A DNA stretch of 64,000 nt from Bog-950 sp046329515. GTDB lineage: Bacteria; Bacteroidota; Bacteroidia; Chitinophagales; LD1. Shown here in pieces: positions 1 to 9,432 of the stretch (the stretch's first letter is position 1; each line of letters opens with the position of its first letter). Where the stretch lies: assembly GCA_046329515.1 (NCBI GenBank), contig JAXLUM010000001.1:1240001-1304000 (forward strand), read 5' to 3'. The notes under the pieces were generated by a model, which made no database searches, was not told the DNA's origin, and saw only the letters and a program-made list of their open reading frames with translations. The position numbers and the translations under genes were made by a program.

Positions 1-888
1 AAACCGCAATCTAAATTTAAGGTATGGGGCGAATGCCGCGTTTCAACAACAGGTGATGTTGGCGGTTTAATTACACTTGACCCTACAACTTTCTCAATTG
101 AAGTAAGCGGTGGCGGCCCTGTATTAAGCGCATCTGCTACAGCCAAATTAGTGGGTATGAGCCTCGCCAACGCCTCCTTTGTAATGGATATTCCGCAGCG
201 GAAGGCATCGCTTAATGTTGATGCGGCAGCGGGCACAAGCATAATGCCCGGCATTAGTGCTACCGGCAGTTACCACATAGGCGCTGAACTGGGCTTTGGT
301 AGCAGCCCTTACTTCTATTTCGGCCAAATGATGAACATGAAAGTGGTACACATTTGCAATAGCAGCGGCGGCATGTTTATGGGCGTTAACTACCTGGTAA
401 ATTCAACCACGGCTGCACAATACAAAATACCTACGGGCATGTTCAGTGGTATAAGTGCTTTTGCTACTGCAAGCATTGGTAGCGATGAAGCCCACGCCGC
501 CGGCATTGATGTAGGTATTGGTTGGGCAAAAGTATGGTGCGGCTATAGCAGCGATGTTAGTTTTTATGCCAACGCAAATGGTATGAATGCCGGCTTCCAC
601 CTGGGTGGTACCTGGGGGGCAGGTGCTAAAGCCTGTGTTCGTTGGGCAGGTTGTATTGGCCTTGATGCAAGCGCCTCAGGCAATATTGATGGTAAATTGA
701 ATTCAGGTGGTATTGAAAGCGTTACAGGCAAACTATCTGCCCACGCAGGTGCAAGCCTTGGTTGTTGCGATGGTTGTGGCAACGGTTTGTGTTGGGCCCT
801 GGTTGCCCCATGTGGCGCCCAGGTGTGTGTTGACCGTTCGGTTACTGTTACCTATAGTAAATCAAGCGGTTTTGATATTGACTTCTAA
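1..888 (+). CDS. Gly/Ala/Ser-rich envelope protein, 3' part only
   Basis: The frame is open from the first base of the window, so the N-terminus lies outside and 295 C-terminal residues are seen. The protein is rich in Gly, Ala, Ser and Asn, with alternating small and hydrophobic residues that suggest beta structure, and is Cys-rich near the end (SLGCCDGCGNGLC and further Cys). I recognise no family and no T9SS sorting domain; the protein ends in FDIDF. The next gene, for an exported Fn3-like protein, starts 14 bases after the stop, and an outer-membrane barrel gene follows, so the three probably form one operon for a surface structure or its export. The function is unknown. A GTG at 151 could be taken as a start, but the uninterrupted upstream frame has the same composition, so truncation by the window edge is more likely. 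Confidence 0.7.
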   Translation, partial: KPQSKFKVWGECRVSTTGDVGGLITLDPTTFSIEVSGGGPVLSASATAKLVGMSLANASFVMDIPQRKASLNVDAAAGTSIMPGISATGSYHIGAELGFGSSPYFYFGQMMNMKVVHICNSSGGMFMGVNYLVNSTTAAQYKIPTGMFSGISAFATASIGSDEAHAAGIDVGIGWAKVWCGYSSDVSFYANANGMNAGFHLGGTWGAGAKACVRWAGCIGLDASASGNIDGKLNSGGIESVTGKLSAHAGASLGCCDGCGNGLCWALVAPCGAQVCVDRSVTVTYSKSSGFDIDF

Positions 889-902
889 ACGATAGAAAAG
901 AT

Positions 903-2909
903 ATGAAAAATAATATTATTATATTTTTAATCGCGTTGCTTGCTCCTTTTGCAACACAAGCACAATCAGTGCAGGTGTTAGAAGGCAAGGGCGGTTTTTG
1001 GTTCTTCTACTCACAGGATATGCTTGGCCCTGCTAACCCCAAGGACATCAGTAAAGCCGTTATCTCCCGCTCCGAAAACGGGGGCGATTTTAAGGAAATA
1101 GGCACAGCCTCGGCTATGTTGGATATACAGCAGATGAAGCAATCCTTTGGCGCCGATTTTCCCGGCCACGTTGCTTATATCCTTCACTTAAAGGATGAAA
1201 ATTCTGTAGTAGACTACATGAAGAAGAACGTATCGCTTAAAACTTATGGCTTATTGATGCTAGATATGGATTTTTATCGTGCCACAGGTGCTGTTTATTT
1301 CGATAGCTACAAGGCTAATGCAGGAACACGTTTAAAATACCGCGTTAAATTTTTAAAAGCTGATGGTAGCGCTATTAGTGAAACAGCAGAAGCGGAAGTG
1401 GTTAGCGGCAAAACGCCTCAGTTTAATAAACCGCATTACTACTCTCGTTATGAGTCGGACTCTATGATAAGCGTAAAGTGGATTTCAACCGGCCCTAAAA
1501 CGGAAACTGCATTTTACGGCAATGTGTATCGCAGCAATGCTAAAGGCGGCTTCGATTTTGCCGGTAGCGTATTGCCCGCTGTTAAAAAAGATACTGTTTT
1601 ATATACATGGGAGGAACCTGTAACGCCGGGCACTGAATATAAATACTTCGTTAAGCCCGCTTCGCTGGTAATGTTAGAAGGTAATCCTTCTGATACTGCT
1701 GTAATCATATCTTCAAGTTTCAGCAAAACACTACCGCTTCAAAACTTTAAAGCAACGGATACCACCGGCGGTATTTTATTTACATGGAAACCGCTTGAGG
1801 CAAATCCGCTTTATGTAGGCATTTGTATTCAGCGCAAACCTATTTCCGATGCCAACTTTTTGAACATTGATACTATTCCATTAACCGCGGCCAGCTATAT
1901 GGATTCGCGCCTTATTCCGAATATTCTCTATCAATACCAATTCTCTCTTGTAAATATCCGTTTCAATACTTTAGTGCCCTCAACTGCTGCTGCGCTTATA
2001 CACCGTTCAGGTAAGGTAAATCCCTTCATTCCGTTTGCTACTAAAGCTACTGCGGCTAAAACAGGCATTGAGGTACGTTGGAATCGTGTTAGACATTATG
2101 ACGTAAACGGCTATTACGTTTACCGCAGCACAAACGGAGAAGAGTTCCGCCAGTATTCTGAATTACTTAAAGATACGGTATATGTAGATACTGCTGCTAC
2201 CAATGGCCGCATGTTATACAGCTATAAAATTGCTTCTATTGATTTTAATGATGTGCAAAGCGAACTTTCAAACGATGTGCAGGCTCGGCCTACAAACACT
2301 ATTCTGCCTACAGCCGTTAACGGGCTTACTACGTTTACCGAAGCCGGCAAAACAACACTGGCCTGGAACGACATGAAGCGCGTTGATAATTTTGTAGTGG
2401 GTTACAATGTTTACCGTAAAAAAGGAGAGCAGGCATTTACCAAATACTTTACCTCTGCCGAATTAGTGCAGAACGGCTTTGTAAAGCTGAACAGCACTCC
2501 ACTTATCAACTCGGCATATGCTGATGTAACCTCAGGCAGCGGTAGTTTTACCTATGCAGTTACCAGCGTTGATATGAATGGCGCTGAAAGCACGGTTGCT
2601 CAACTGGAACAACGCACAGCAGAAACGAAAATGGTTGCCCCACCTTCTTTTTTCAGTCTGGTAAAAACTGACAAAGGCGTTGAAGTACGTTGGAGCGATG
2701 AACTGCAGAAGGAAGTAACCGACTACAGTATTTACCGCCGCATGCGTAATGAAGAAACACCGAAGTTGATTGGCACCGTTAAGGCATCGCAACAGGTTTA
2801 CCTTGATGCCACTGCCGCTGCGGGAACATTTTACTTCTATTCAGTAAAGGCAAAAGCTGCCAACGGTAAGGAAAGCGAAGCCACTAATGAAAAAGGAATA
2901 AGCCGCTAA
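903..2909 (+). CDS. exported protein with fibronectin type III-like repeats
   Basis: This is a 668-residue protein. A signal peptide (MKNNIIIFLIALLAPFATQAQ) covers roughly residues 1-21, so it is exported to the periplasm or surface. After an N-terminal domain of about 150 residues come four or five Fn3-like units (about residues 170-265, 275-365, 375-465, 470-575 and 580-665). Each carries the usual strand motifs, such as VRWNRV, YYVYRS, YNVYRK and a Tyr-Lys/Tyr-Ala-Val strand near its end. No enzymatic motif and no T9SS domain is visible. It sits between a Gly/Ala-rich protein and a barrel protein with spacings of 14 and 2 bases, so co-transcription is likely. The Fn3 identification rests on pattern reading, and the binding partner is unknown. 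Confidence 0.75.
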   Translation: MKNNIIIFLIALLAPFATQAQSVQVLEGKGGFWFFYSQDMLGPANPKDISKAVISRSENGGDFKEIGTASAMLDIQQMKQSFGADFPGHVAYILHLKDENSVVDYMKKNVSLKTYGLLMLDMDFYRATGAVYFDSYKANAGTRLKYRVKFLKADGSAISETAEAEVVSGKTPQFNKPHYYSRYESDSMISVKWISTGPKTETAFYGNVYRSNAKGGFDFAGSVLPAVKKDTVLYTWEEPVTPGTEYKYFVKPASLVMLEGNPSDTAVIISSSFSKTLPLQNFKATDTTGGILFTWKPLEANPLYVGICIQRKPISDANFLNIDTIPLTAASYMDSRLIPNILYQYQFSLVNIRFNTLVPSTAAALIHRSGKVNPFIPFATKATAAKTGIEVRWNRVRHYDVNGYYVYRSTNGEEFRQYSELLKDTVYVDTAATNGRMLYSYKIASIDFNDVQSELSNDVQARPTNTILPTAVNGLTTFTEAGKTTLAWNDMKRVDNFVVGYNVYRKKGEQAFTKYFTSAELVQNGFVKLNSTPLINSAYADVTSGSGSFTYAVTSVDMNGAESTVAQLEQRTAETKMVAPPSFFSLVKTDKGVEVRWSDELQKEVTDYSIYRRMRNEETPKLIGTVKASQQVYLDATAAAGTFYFYSVKAKAANGKESEATNEKGISR

Positions 2910-2911
2910 GC

Positions 2912-4609
2912 ATGATAGTGAAATTGCGCCTGCGCCCGTCTCTTTTTATAAAGCCGGTATTAGCTGCTATTGTACTCTTATTGGCAGTAAGCGGACTTGA
3001 TGCCCAAAATCTGGAAGAGATTCCAAAGGAAAAGCCGTTTGAAATTCACGGCACGGCTTCAGCCTCGGTGGGTTACTATAAGTCCAGCACTTATAACAGC
3101 ACACGCCGACCTTACTCGTACAGCATAAATGCAGCGCCGGTAATTTCTTTGTATGGTATTCAAATTCCGTTGAACTTTACCTTTAATGAAGGTTCTACCA
3201 AAATCAAAAATCCTTTTGTTCAGTTTGGCATAAACCCTTACTGGCGCTGGATTAAGTTGTACGGCGGTTGGACCAACATGACCTGGAGCCCTACAACACT
3301 TAGCGGTAAAACTTTCTTAGGTGCAGGTATTGAAATTAATCCTTCCCTGTTTCGCTTTGGCGCTATGTATGGTCGCTTTAACCCTGCCGTAAAGGAGGAT
3401 ACATTGAAAGGGCTAAACACCCCTCAATACAAACGCCGTGGCTTCGCGTTTAAAATAGGAGTAGGGAATCAGAAAAACTATTTCGATTTCATTTTCCTGA
3501 AAGCAAAAGATGTAACTAACTCGATTCCTGTGGTTAGCGATGCACTTAATTTTCCTCCGCAGGAAAATGCTGTTTTCGGCATTATGAGTTATCAATCCTT
3601 CTGGAAACAAAAAATAACCTGGCAGTTAGATGGTAGTGTTAGTGGTATTACACGTAACACTAACTCGCAGCTATTGGATATAGGAACCGGCCTGGGTACT
3701 AAGTTTCTGAAACTGGTTATTCCGCCGCGCCTTTCTACCAGCTATGCGTGGACGGCTCACACCAACTTTACCTACAAAGATCCTAAAATGATGTTGGGCT
3801 TTGATTACAACCGCGTGCAGCCGGAGTATATAAGTATGGGTGTAGATTATATTTTGAACGACCAGGAGAGAGTGGCGCTTACGCAATCGTTTGTATTGGA
3901 TAGCGGTAAAGTGAACCTGCAATTGAGCGAAGGCTTTCAGCGCGATGACTTAAACAAACGCAAAGCTGTAAAAACGAACCGAGCTAATTTTAGCGCGAAC
4001 ATAAACTGGTCCGCCAATCAAAAGTTTGGTATAACATTCAGCTATAACAACTTCACCATGTTTCAACAGAAGGGGCTACGAGAACTGAATGATACCACCA
4101 AGCTGTTCATGATTCAGAATAACCTGGTTATAACACCACATTATCTCATCATTTCAAAAACCGCAATACATAACATTTTTCTTGCCCTTATGTATCAGCG
4201 TATGGATGACCTGAACAACTTTACAGGCATATATACCCGTAACAATACCATTAATGCCAACCTTGGCTATTCTGTTTCGGCTACTAAACTTGGGCTATCG
4301 GTTAGTCCGGGCTTTAGTATTCTGTATTCGCAAACCAGCCTTGTAAAATTGCTAAATCTTACGCCTACCGTAGCGGTTAGCAAAACATGGTGGAAGGGTA
4401 AAATAAGTACCGGCTTTAACCTGGCCTTTACGGCCAGCCGCAATAACGGCCTGTGGAATTCCAAAACACTGAATAACACCATAACCGTTGGCTACCGTGT
4501 AAATAATCACCACGGCCTGCGTTTGAGCAATTCAATTACAAAGTCGTTTAACCTGTTTGGCGGCAGCAGCGAATACAAAGGCGACCTTACCTACACCTTT
4601 ACTTTTTAG
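2912..4609 (+). CDS. outer-membrane beta-barrel protein
   Basis: This 565-residue protein starts with a basic stretch and hydrophobic signal (about residues 14-31, ending near GLDAQ). The rest has the alternating aromatic/polar strand pattern of a large outer-membrane barrel (for example NPYWRWIKLYGGW and FAFKIGVGNQKNYFDF) and ends in an aromatic strand, LTYTFTF, typical of barrel insertion signals. The start codon is 2 bases after the Fn3 gene stop, so it is translated from the same message. Family context: such barrels in Bacteroidota often partner with exported repeat proteins encoded in the same operon. A role as porin, anchor or secretion pore for the two upstream products is inference only. 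Confidence 0.75.
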   Translation: MIVKLRLRPSLFIKPVLAAIVLLLAVSGLDAQNLEEIPKEKPFEIHGTASASVGYYKSSTYNSTRRPYSYSINAAPVISLYGIQIPLNFTFNEGSTKIKNPFVQFGINPYWRWIKLYGGWTNMTWSPTTLSGKTFLGAGIEINPSLFRFGAMYGRFNPAVKEDTLKGLNTPQYKRRGFAFKIGVGNQKNYFDFIFLKAKDVTNSIPVVSDALNFPPQENAVFGIMSYQSFWKQKITWQLDGSVSGITRNTNSQLLDIGTGLGTKFLKLVIPPRLSTSYAWTAHTNFTYKDPKMMLGFDYNRVQPEYISMGVDYILNDQERVALTQSFVLDSGKVNLQLSEGFQRDDLNKRKAVKTNRANFSANINWSANQKFGITFSYNNFTMFQQKGLRELNDTTKLFMIQNNLVITPHYLIISKTAIHNIFLALMYQRMDDLNNFTGIYTRNNTINANLGYSVSATKLGLSVSPGFSILYSQTSLVKLLNLTPTVAVSKTWWKGKISTGFNLAFTASRNNGLWNSKTLNNTITVGYRVNNHHGLRLSNSITKSFNLFGGSSEYKGDLTYTFTF

Positions 4610-4666
4610 TTTAAGGCATAATGTTTAGCTTGCTTTGCCTTTGTAAGGCAGGTAAATAATTGATGC

Positions 4667-5170
4667 ATGAAAATTGCCATTGTAGTTGCAGTAGCTGAAA
4701 ACGGGGCCATTGGCCGCGGCGGCGATTTGTTATGGAAGCTGCCTGCTGATATGCAGCACTTTAAACGTATTACTATAGGCCACCATGTAGTAATGGGCCG
4801 CAAAACCTACGAAAGTATCCCTCCTAAATTCCGCCCATTACCTGAGCGCATAAACATAATTGTTACGCGTCAAAAACATTTTAAAGCAGAGGGTTGCCAG
4901 GTGGTTTCTACCATTGAAGAGGCTATTCAATTTGCAGAGGACAGTGGCGAAGAAGAACTGATGATTATTGGCGGTGGTGAAATTTATAAGCAGGTGTTTG
5001 ACCGCACCAATAGAATATACCTCACTACCGTTAAACACCGTTTTGAAGATGCAGATACTTTCTTTCCTGAAATAAAAAATGAGGAGTGGAAGGAGCTAAG
5101 CGCAGAAGAACATGCTGCAGATGATAAGCACGCATACGCTTACGAATTTAAAGAGCTAAAGCGCCGTTAA
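4667..5170 (+). CDS. folA: dihydrofolate reductase
   Basis: This enzyme reduces dihydrofolate to tetrahydrofolate with NADPH in the cytoplasm, supplying one-carbon carriers for thymidylate, purine and methionine synthesis. At 167 residues it has the usual family length. Visible motifs in order: the N-terminal strand with GAIGRGGDLLWKLPADMQHFK, containing the catalytic acidic residue (Asp in LPADM); the nucleotide-binding VMGRKTYESIP; PLPERINIIVTR; and the IIGGGEIY loop, followed by YLTTVKHRFEDADTFFP. No thymidylate synthase gene is adjacent. It follows the barrel gene on the same strand after 57 bases and may have its own promoter. The identification is secure. Confidence 0.96.
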   Translation: MKIAIVVAVAENGAIGRGGDLLWKLPADMQHFKRITIGHHVVMGRKTYESIPPKFRPLPERINIIVTRQKHFKAEGCQVVSTIEEAIQFAEDSGEEELMIIGGGEIYKQVFDRTNRIYLTTVKHRFEDADTFFPEIKNEEWKELSAEEHAADDKHAYAYEFKELKRR

Positions 5171-5171
5171 G

Positions 5172-5564
5172 TTACCCAATAAGGAAAGTGCCGAAGTCTA
5201 TTACCTCGCCTTCGTTAAAGTCCAGTTTGCCCATTTTATCAAAGTCCACATTGTCCCAAACCTTGGTTTGAAAGTGAACGGTGTTGCCGTCAAAAAGAAG
5301 AAGGTATAAATCGGGCAGGCTTTCCCAAGGGGAATCGCCGGAACTTATTTCATGCGGATAAAAAGTGATATGCGCTTCGCCATTTTCATTTAACTCGCTT
5401 TTGCCCAGGTAATCATCTTCAAACACATCCCGGTCGTAAAGGCGAACAATAAATTGCTTGCCGTGCAAAGGTGTATCAATGCCTTTTTTTATAAAGCGTG
5501 CTTTAACGGTCAGTTTTATTTCCGGGTTCCAGTTATTAAGGGCGTCAATTATGGCCTGTTTCAT
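5172..5564 (-). CDS. hypothetical beta-sandwich protein
   Basis: A 130-residue protein if translation begins at the ATG at 5564 (MKQAIIDALNNW); the frame is open to 5639 but the extra 25 residues look like leader sequence. The sequence suggests a beta-sandwich: alternating strands (LTVKARFIK, QFIVRLYDRD, AHITFYP, PDLYLLLFDG) with an acidic loop DVFEDDYLG resembling a C2 or transthyretin-like fold. There is no signal peptide, so it is probably cytosolic. It is convergent with folA, the two stop codons being one base apart. I do not recognise the family and assign no function. Confidence 0.6.
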   Translation of the reverse strand: MKQAIIDALNNWNPEIKLTVKARFIKKGIDTPLHGKQFIVRLYDRDVFEDDYLGKSELNENGEAHITFYPHEISSGDSPWESLPDLYLLLFDGNTVHFQTKVWDNVDFDKMGKLDFNEGEVIDFGTFLIG

Positions 5565-5710
5565 ATTGCTCAGCTTATAGTGCGAATAAGAGGAATTTTT
5601 ACTAAAGCGTATAATCGGTAGTGGCATGAGCAATGTCATTAAGGGGATTAACTCTTATCAATCGCCATGCAACACGCTTACATCAACTTTGAGTAGCAAA
5701 ATTCTGCGTT

Positions 5711-5899
5711 ATGAGCGATAGGACTAAAAACCGTTACACTCCACAAGCATCAGTGGTGTATGGTATGGGCTTTATTGGTGCTTGTATCTATTTTATTATG
5801 CACGCCACAAGCTTTTGGATGGGCGCACTGGGTATTTTAAAAGCATTAGTGTGGCCTGCTTTAATTGTGTTTAAGGCATTAGAGTTTTTCAAGCTTTAA
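5711..5899 (+). CDS. small membrane protein, function unknown
   Basis: This 62-residue protein has a basic, polar N-terminus (MSDRTKNRYTP) followed by two hydrophobic stretches (about residues 15-32 and 36-58), consistent with one or two inner-membrane helices and a cytoplasmic N-terminus. A strong hairpin terminator follows the stop codon directly, supporting a real monocistronic gene. No family is recognised. Confidence 0.6.
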   Translation: MSDRTKNRYTPQASVVYGMGFIGACIYFIMHATSFWMGALGILKALVWPALIVFKALEFFKL

Positions 5900-5902
5900 T
5901 AA

Positions 5903-5930
5903 AAAAGGAAGCCCAAAGGCTTCCTTTTAT
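5903..5930. terminator. bidirectional hairpin terminator
   Basis: An 11-bp perfect stem (5903-5913 pairing with 5918-5928) with a four-base CAAA loop, A-rich on the left arm and T-rich on the right. It lies between the convergent small membrane protein gene and proS, so it can stop transcription from both sides. Confidence 0.8.
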
Positions 5931-5972
5931 CTGCGTTAATCAGTTTTATCAGCGCTTTCAGCGTTCTATCTA

Positions 5973-7445
5973 TTAATACGCCCTTGCAAATATCACGCGC
6001 TCCTTGCTGGGCTGGCCGCTGAAAATGCATTTGCCATCTTCCTGCGGGTTGTTTAATGGTATACAACGTATGGTGGCCTTTGTTTCTTCTTTAATCTTTT
6101 CTTCAGTTTCAGGTGTGCCATCCCAATGGGCGCTTATAAAGCCGGGTTGCTCAATCATTTGTTTAAACTCATCCCAGCTATTGGCCTGGCGCATGTTACT
6201 ATCACGGAAGGTCTTCGCCTTATTGAAGATGTTATCCTGTATATCGCTCAATAACTTTTCAATATACGAGCCTATACCTTCAAACTGCTGGCTGCTTTTT
6301 TCCTTGGTATCGCGGCGCGCCACTTCTACCGTGCCGTTCTCCATATCGCGCATACCCATAGCTAAGCGCACAGGCACACCCTTCATTTCATACTCGGCAA
6401 ACTTAAAGCCGGGGCGCTTGGTTTCATCATCATCAAACTTTACTGAAATGCCCTTTGCCTTCAGTTCTGTTATAAGCGGCTCAACCTTTGAATAAATCTT
6501 ATTCATTTCCTCAGCGCTCTTGTAAATTGGCACAATTACCACCTGTAAAGGCGCTAACATTGGAGGCAGCACTAAGCCATCATCGTCGCTATGCGCCATA
6601 ATAAGTGCACCAATTAAACGGGTACTTACCCCCCAACTGGTGGCCCATACAAACTCCTGCTTGCCTTCCTTGTTCAAAAACTGCACATCAAAAGCCTTGG
6701 CAAAGTTTTGACCCAAAAAGTGAGAGGTGCCTGCCTGTAATGCCTGGCCATCCTGCATCATGGCTTCAATGCAGTAGGTATCTACCGCACCGGCAAAACG
6801 CTCATTGGCAGTTTTGCGGCCCTTAATAACCGGCATAGCCATCCATTTCTCGGCAAACTCTGCATATACGTCCAGCATCTTTTCGGTTTCCTCAACCGCC
6901 TCCTGTGGGGTGCTGTGCGCCGTATGGCCTTCCTGCCATAAAAACTCAGCCGTGCGTAGGAACAGGCGCGTGCGCATTTCCCAACGCACCACGTTTGCCC
7001 ATTGGTTAATCAGCAAAGGCAGGTCGCGGTAGCTCTGTATCCAGTTCTTATAACTGTTCCATATAATAGTTTCAGAAGTAGGACGCACAATAAGTTCCTC
7101 CTCCAATTTAGCCTCCGGGTCAACAATAACGCCTTTACCATTAGGGTCGTTTTTTAAACGGTAGTGGGTTACTACGGCACATTCCTTGGCAAAACCCTCA
7201 ACGTGGGCGGCCTCCTTACTTAAAAAGCTTTTGGGTATAAACAGCGGGAAATACGCATTTACGTGCCCCGTATCTTTGAACATTTTATCCAATGCATCAC
7301 GCATTTTCTCCCATATAGCAAAGCCATAGGGCTTAATTACCATACAACCGCGAACGCTGCTATAGTCGGCAAGGCCGCCTTTTATAACAAGGTCGTTATA
7401 CCATTGTGAATAATCGTTAACTCTTGAAGTGATTTCTTTAGCCAT
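5973..7445 (-). CDS. proS: prolyl-tRNA synthetase (eukaryote/archaeal-like type)
   Basis: This class II aminoacyl-tRNA synthetase charges tRNA-Pro with proline in the cytoplasm. The 490-residue length and the layout (no large inserted editing domain; C-terminus ending IFARAY) match the short eukaryote/archaeal-like ProRS form, which is usual in Bacteroidota. Visible motifs: IRPTSET near the start of the active site, class II motif 2 around residue 153 (RWEMRTR, then FLWQEGHTAH), the proline-binding region with QAGTSHFLGQNFAKAF, motif 3 near STRLIGALIM, and an anticodon-binding domain with VPVRLAMGMRDM. The frame is open 52 codons further upstream, but MAKEITSRV is the family-like start and the extension would overlap the divergent promoter. 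Confidence 0.95.
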   Translation of the reverse strand: MAKEITSRVNDYSQWYNDLVIKGGLADYSSVRGCMVIKPYGFAIWEKMRDALDKMFKDTGHVNAYFPLFIPKSFLSKEAAHVEGFAKECAVVTHYRLKNDPNGKGVIVDPEAKLEEELIVRPTSETIIWNSYKNWIQSYRDLPLLINQWANVVRWEMRTRLFLRTAEFLWQEGHTAHSTPQEAVEETEKMLDVYAEFAEKWMAMPVIKGRKTANERFAGAVDTYCIEAMMQDGQALQAGTSHFLGQNFAKAFDVQFLNKEGKQEFVWATSWGVSTRLIGALIMAHSDDDGLVLPPMLAPLQVVIVPIYKSAEEMNKIYSKVEPLITELKAKGISVKFDDDETKRPGFKFAEYEMKGVPVRLAMGMRDMENGTVEVARRDTKEKSSQQFEGIGSYIEKLLSDIQDNIFNKAKTFRDSNMRQANSWDEFKQMIEQPGFISAHWDGTPETEEKIKEETKATIRCIPLNNPQEDGKCIFSGQPSKERVIFARAY

Positions 7446-7509
7446 AACAAAAACTGGTACGATGTTTACACTGATGTTAAAAAACGGGGCTAAAATATCA
7501 AAATCAGCC

Positions 7510-7537
7510 TTGCTTAAACTTTGAAGTAATAAATTTG
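7510..7537 (+). promoter_or_regulatory. Bacteroidota-type promoter
   Basis: A TTG (7510-7512) is followed after 17 bases by TAAATTTG (7530-7537), a perfect match to the TAnnTTTG -7 element used by the primary sigma factor of this phylum. The start codon of the Asn/Gln-rich protein is 24 bases downstream. Confidence 0.6.
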
Positions 7538-7561
7538 TCATAATTAAAATCCCCATTCGCC

Positions 7562-9409
7562 ATGAAACGCCTCTTCGCATTTCTGATTTTAACGGCAACA
7601 ATCGGTTTTAAAGGCTATAGCCAGGACGACCAATACTACGACCCTAACAAGGATCCTGCCTATCAGCACAGCAATACCAATACCCAGCAACAGCAGCAGC
7701 AATACGATAACAGCAGCCAGCAGAATACCACGGGTAACAGCAACTATACCAATAGTGGCAGCTCGGATAAAACCGATGGCTACGGCAACCCGGCCGACCG
7801 TTACGATTCAAAAGATGAAAACGGCAACACCTATGTTACCAACAACTATTATTACGATGAGGATGATTATGGCGATTACTACTACACAACACGTTTAAGA
7901 AGATATTATACACCTAACTGGGGGGTAAACTACTATAGCTATTGGTTTACACCCTCTTATTATTTTGGCTGGAGTTCATGGAACACCGGCTTTTATGCTT
8001 CTTACAGCCCTTGGTATTACGATAGCTGGTGGCGCTGGAACCGTCCGCGTACAGTAGTAGTGTACGACCCTTGGTACGACCCCTACTGGAGTTACAACTG
8101 GGGCTGGAACAGCTGTTATTATAATACATGGTATTACCCTACTTACTACAATTACAGCTGTTACAACTACGGTTGGGGCGGTTATGGCCACCACTGTGGC
8201 GGTTACTATGGTAACGGCGGCTACTGGAACGGCTACAACAATGGCTATAATAACGGTTACTGGAACGGCTATAATGATGGTTATAACAATGGCTATTATA
8301 ACAGCCCTTATACTTATAACGGTGGCAACTACTATGGCGGACCTTTCTTTAAAAACCAGGCACCTAGCAATAACAGCAACAATAGCGGCTTAACCAGCTT
8401 AAGTGGCACAGTAAAACCTTTAGATATCCCTCGTGAGGGAATTACCAAGCCATTTACGCCTAACACCAACCCAAGTGCAGCTACCACTACTGACCCACAT
8501 GGTACAGTTGGCCCCGGCTCAGTAAATAACAATAATGTTAATCAGCCAAATACAACCGGCCGTCCTGATATTTCAAATCCTACCGGTATAAACAAAACCA
8601 ACCCTGCTGATAAATACAGCAACAAGTTTGAAAACGGGAATGTACAGAACGGCAATGTGCAGGCTAACCCCGGCAATCCTGGCGTTGGCGCTACAAACAG
8701 TGGTGTAAATAAAGGCAACCAGAATAACGGATATGATAAACCTGCCCAACAACAACCGCAGTGGGGTAGTGGTTGGAATAACAACCCATCAGCAGGAAAT
8801 CCAAGTCGTGGCAATACACAACCGCAACAATGGACTGCCCCTCAACAGCAGCAGCCTCGCCAATGGAGTAACGGAAACCAAAGTGATAACAACGCCACAC
8901 CACCAAGCCGTGGCAATACGCAACCTCAACAATGGACAGCTCCACAACAAAACGAGCAACCTCGCCAATGGGGTAATGGTAATAACTACAGCAACCAAAA
9001 CAATTACAGCACACCGCCAAGCCGCGGTAATTCCCAACCACAACAGTGGAGCGCACCACAACAACCTCAACAAAACGAGCAGCCTCGTCAATGGGGTGGC
9101 GGTAACCAGAATAACAGCACACCTCCAAGCCGTGGTAACAGTCAGCCGCAGCAATGGAGCGCGCCGCAGCAAAGCCAACCACGCCAGTTTGAACAGCCTA
9201 GGCCGCAGTTTAACCAACCAAGCCAGCCAAGTCAACCACGTGGCAACAGCGGAAACTTTAATAGCCAACCGCATTCATTCAACAGCCCTTCACCTTCGCC
9301 GCAAAACTTTAACAGAGGTGGTGGCAGTTCTAGCCCAAGTCCTTCAATGGGTAGAAGTACACCAAGCATGGGCGGTGGTGGCTCAAAAGGCGGTTTTGGA
9401 AGACATTAA
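7562..9409 (+). CDS. exported Asn/Gln/Tyr/Trp-rich low-complexity repeat protein
   Basis: This 615-residue protein has a clear signal peptide (about residues 1-20, ending GYSQ). Low-complexity blocks follow: a Gln/Asn/Ser-rich stretch with poly-Gln (about 30-70); a Tyr/Trp-rich block (about 100-220) with many SYW, YYDSWWRW and YNWGWN patterns; a Tyr/Asn/Gly block of NNGYWNGY repeats (about 220-260); and a Pro/Gln/Asn/Trp region with about four copies of a roughly 34-residue unit built on PSRGNTQPQQW and APQQ..PRQW (about 410-545). The tail is Ser/Pro/Gly-rich and ends GGFGRH. No sorting domain or enzyme motif is seen. Such composition suits an adhesive, matrix-forming or surface protein; that is inference. 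It has its own promoter and terminator. Confidence 0.8.
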   Translation: MKRLFAFLILTATIGFKGYSQDDQYYDPNKDPAYQHSNTNTQQQQQQYDNSSQQNTTGNSNYTNSGSSDKTDGYGNPADRYDSKDENGNTYVTNNYYYDEDDYGDYYYTTRLRRYYTPNWGVNYYSYWFTPSYYFGWSSWNTGFYASYSPWYYDSWWRWNRPRTVVVYDPWYDPYWSYNWGWNSCYYNTWYYPTYYNYSCYNYGWGGYGHHCGGYYGNGGYWNGYNNGYNNGYWNGYNDGYNNGYYNSPYTYNGGNYYGGPFFKNQAPSNNSNNSGLTSLSGTVKPLDIPREGITKPFTPNTNPSAATTTDPHGTVGPGSVNNNNVNQPNTTGRPDISNPTGINKTNPADKYSNKFENGNVQNGNVQANPGNPGVGATNSGVNKGNQNNGYDKPAQQQPQWGSGWNNNPSAGNPSRGNTQPQQWTAPQQQQPRQWSNGNQSDNNATPPSRGNTQPQQWTAPQQNEQPRQWGNGNNYSNQNNYSTPPSRGNSQPQQWSAPQQPQQNEQPRQWGGGNQNNSTPPSRGNSQPQQWSAPQQSQPRQFEQPRPQFNQPSQPSQPRGNSGNFNSQPHSFNSPSPSPQNFNRGGGSSSPSPSMGRSTPSMGGGGSKGGFGRH

Positions 9410-9432
9410 TAAAACAGATTCACTAAAGCAGG

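Noticed and set aside
4606..4803. Minus-strand ORF over the folA start
   Set aside because: It is antisense to a secure gene and has no recognisable features.
7446..7601. N-terminal extension of proS
   Set aside because: It would overlap the divergent promoter and adds 52 residues unlike any ProRS; MAKEITSRV fits the family start.
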